From: an uncultured Megamonas sp. | Lineage (GTDB): Bacteria > Bacillota > Negativicutes > Selenomonadales > Selenomonadaceae | Assembly (NCBI GenBank): GCA_900554895.1 | Contig: USIX01000143.1 | Location: 1-5,948, forward strand | Reading direction: 5' to 3' | DNA: 5,948 bases | Shown here: positions 5,088-5,948 of the stretch, in pieces | Numbering within the stretch: position 1 is the stretch's first letter | How the letters are laid out: every line of letters begins with the position of its first letter | Translations under genes and position numbers: made by a program | The notes under the pieces: model-generated | What the model saw: the letters and a program-made list of their open reading frames with translations, nothing else | The model's database searches: none | What the model was told of the DNA's origin: nothing

Positions 5088-5540
5088 ATGATTTATCGTA
5101 AAGCTACATTTAACGATGTAGAAGAAATATTTAATCTGGTCAATATTTATGCTAAGGACGGAGTTATGCTGGCCCGTTCACGCAACACTTTATATGAAAC
5201 ACTGCGTGATATGTACGTTGCAGAAGAAGACGGCGAGATACTCGGCGTCGGCGGACTGCATATGGTTTGGGATGAATTGGCGGAAGTTCGGACTCTTGCC
5301 GTGCAAAAAAAGGCCTTGCGACGTCATATCGGTGCAAATATCGTAAAATATTTAATTGAAGAAGGCAAAACTCTCGGCGTACGAAAAGTTTTTACACTGA
5401 CTTATCAGGACAAATTTTTCGCCAGTCTCGGTTTTAAAGTAGTAACAAAAGATGATTTACCGCAAAAAGTCTGGAAAGAATGTATCGACTGTCCGAAATT
5501 TCCGCACTGCGATGAAATTGCTATGGAAATGTTCATATAA
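5088..5540 (+). CDS. GNAT N-acetyltransferase, short ArgA-like
   Basis: This 150-residue protein transfers acetyl from acetyl-CoA to an amino group. It resembles the short ArgA-like glutamate N-acetyltransferases (Rv2747 type), which can start arginine synthesis. Matching features are the RKATFNDVEEIFNLVNIYA start, the strand VGGLHMVWDELAEVRTLAV (54-72), the VFTLTYQDKFFASLGF block (101-116), and a C-terminal C132-x2-C135-x5-C141 motif followed by DEIA, which I recall from this subfamily. In the acetyl-CoA loop (77-84, LRRHIGAN) the usual first glycine of GxG appears to be His80, while G82 is kept. No other arginine gene is nearby, so the glutamate substrate is inference and another acceptor is possible. 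It follows nth by 22 bp and ends at a bidirectional terminator. Confidence 0.82.
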   Translation: MIYRKATFNDVEEIFNLVNIYAKDGVMLARSRNTLYETLRDMYVAEEDGEILGVGGLHMVWDELAEVRTLAVQKKALRRHIGANIVKYLIEEGKTLGVRKVFTLTYQDKFFASLGFKVVTKDDLPQKVWKECIDCPKFPHCDEIAMEMFI

Positions 5541-5543
5541 AAG

Positions 5544-5578
5544 AAAAAGCTGAACACGAAATTGTGTTCAGCTTTTTT
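5544..5578. terminator. Bidirectional terminator between convergent genes
   Basis: A perfect 14-bp stem (5544-5557 with 5564-5577) closes a GAAATT loop. A T-run ends the plus-strand arm and an A-run starts it, so it works in both directions. It starts 3 bp after the acetyltransferase stop and lies 12 bp beyond the end of the minus-strand hibernation factor, serving both. Confidence 0.95.
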
Positions 5579-5589
5579 ATCATATTATA

Positions 5590-5948
5590 TTATTGTACAC
5601 CTGATTCAATTAAACCGTATTTACCGTCTTTGCGTTTGTAAACGACATTGACATCTTCCGTTTTATCATCGCGGTATACAAAGAAATCATGATTTAACAA
5701 ATTCATCTGCATGATAGCTTCTTGTACATCCATAGGTTTTACTACGAAACGTTTTGTTTTGATAACGACAGCTTCGCTATCTTCTTCCGCCTGTCTGCCT
5801 GAGCCGGCACCCTGAGCCATCAGTTCAGTTTTCATGCTGCCTTCGCGGAAACGTCTTTCCAATTTAGTTTTATATTTACGTATCTGACGTTCGATTTTTT
5901 CGATAACTAAATCTATAGATGTATACATATCCATAGTTGCTTCCTGTC
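5590..5948 (-). CDS. hpf: Ribosome hibernation promoting factor, long form (5' end cut by the window)
   Basis: This factor pairs inactive 70S ribosomes into 100S dimers in stationary phase or stress. About 118 C-terminal codons are visible and the frame stays open to the window edge, so the internal ATG at 5934 is not the start. The first part (MYTSIDLVIEKIERQIRKYKTKL) is the last helix of the N-terminal ribosome-binding domain. A charged linker (SMKTELMAQGAGSGRQAEEDSE) follows. The C-terminal dimerisation domain runs from VVIKTKRFVVKPMDVQEAIMQMNLL through HDFFVYRD, VNVVYKRKDGKYGLIE. This second domain identifies the long form; full-length proteins are about 175-190 residues, so some 60 are missing. 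It converges on the acetyltransferase and shares its terminator. Promoter and regulation lie outside the window. Confidence 0.95.
   Translation of the reverse strand, partial: QEATMDMYTSIDLVIEKIERQIRKYKTKLERRFREGSMKTELMAQGAGSGRQAEEDSEAVVIKTKRFVVKPMDVQEAIMQMNLLNHDFFVYRDDKTEDVNVVYKRKDGKYGLIESGVQ

Noticed and set aside
5088..5948. Toxin-antitoxin or defence pair formed by the GNAT protein and the minus-strand gene
   Set aside because: The genes converge and share a terminator; the GNAT is of the ArgA-like type, not a toxin type, and the other gene is a clear hibernation factor.

Overview
The window is an AT-rich chromosomal stretch from an anaerobic Firmicutes-type bacterium. I lean towards the class Negativicutes (Selenomonas, Megamonas or Veillonella relatives). 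The grounds are strong AGGAGG-type ribosome binding sites, sigma-A promoters, a DUF1292 protein with a Cys/His-rich acidic insert, a rubredoxin, a short ArgA-like acetyltransferase and a long-form hibernation factor. This assignment comes from protein flavour, not from a marker gene. No phage, insertion sequence, CRISPR array, tRNA or rRNA is visible. The region looks like ordinary core genome.

Layout. (i) The last ten codons of a plus-strand gene and its terminator (1-71). (ii) Acylphosphatase (282-563) as its own unit, with a promoter, a dyad at the predicted transcription start, and a terminator. (iii) About 350 bp with no gene that I recognise (646-1002), ending in the promoter of a DUF1292 protein (1003-1359). 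(iv) A terminator and then a DUF4261 protein (1426-2289). (v) Rubredoxin (2411-2572), only 53 residues and easy to miss, behind the best promoter in the window. (vi) A large hairpin, then a translationally coupled ATPase-permease pair of a zinc/manganese ABC importer (2703-3494 and 3487-4332). (vii) Endonuclease III (4427-5065) followed closely by a GNAT acetyltransferase (5088-5540). (viii) A bidirectional terminator separating these from the convergent minus-strand hibernation factor, which is cut by the window edge (5590 to beyond 5948).

Genes that clearly work together are the transporter pair (ATPase plus permease; the metal-binding lipoprotein is not here) and possibly nth with the acetyltransferase, which look co-transcribed. 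The rest are mostly separate units. Metal handling recurs: rubredoxin iron, the Nth iron-sulfur cluster, a metal importer whose ATPase has an N-terminal Cys/His cluster, and a DUF1292 protein with a CxC/HxHxH/CxC insert. I see no convincing new multi-gene system. The points most worth a second look are the two Cys/His segments and the dyad in the acylphosphatase leader. Three gene starts are better placed downstream of the longest-ORF start: the ATPase (TTG at 2703), the permease (ATG at 3487) and the acetyltransferase (ATG at 5088).
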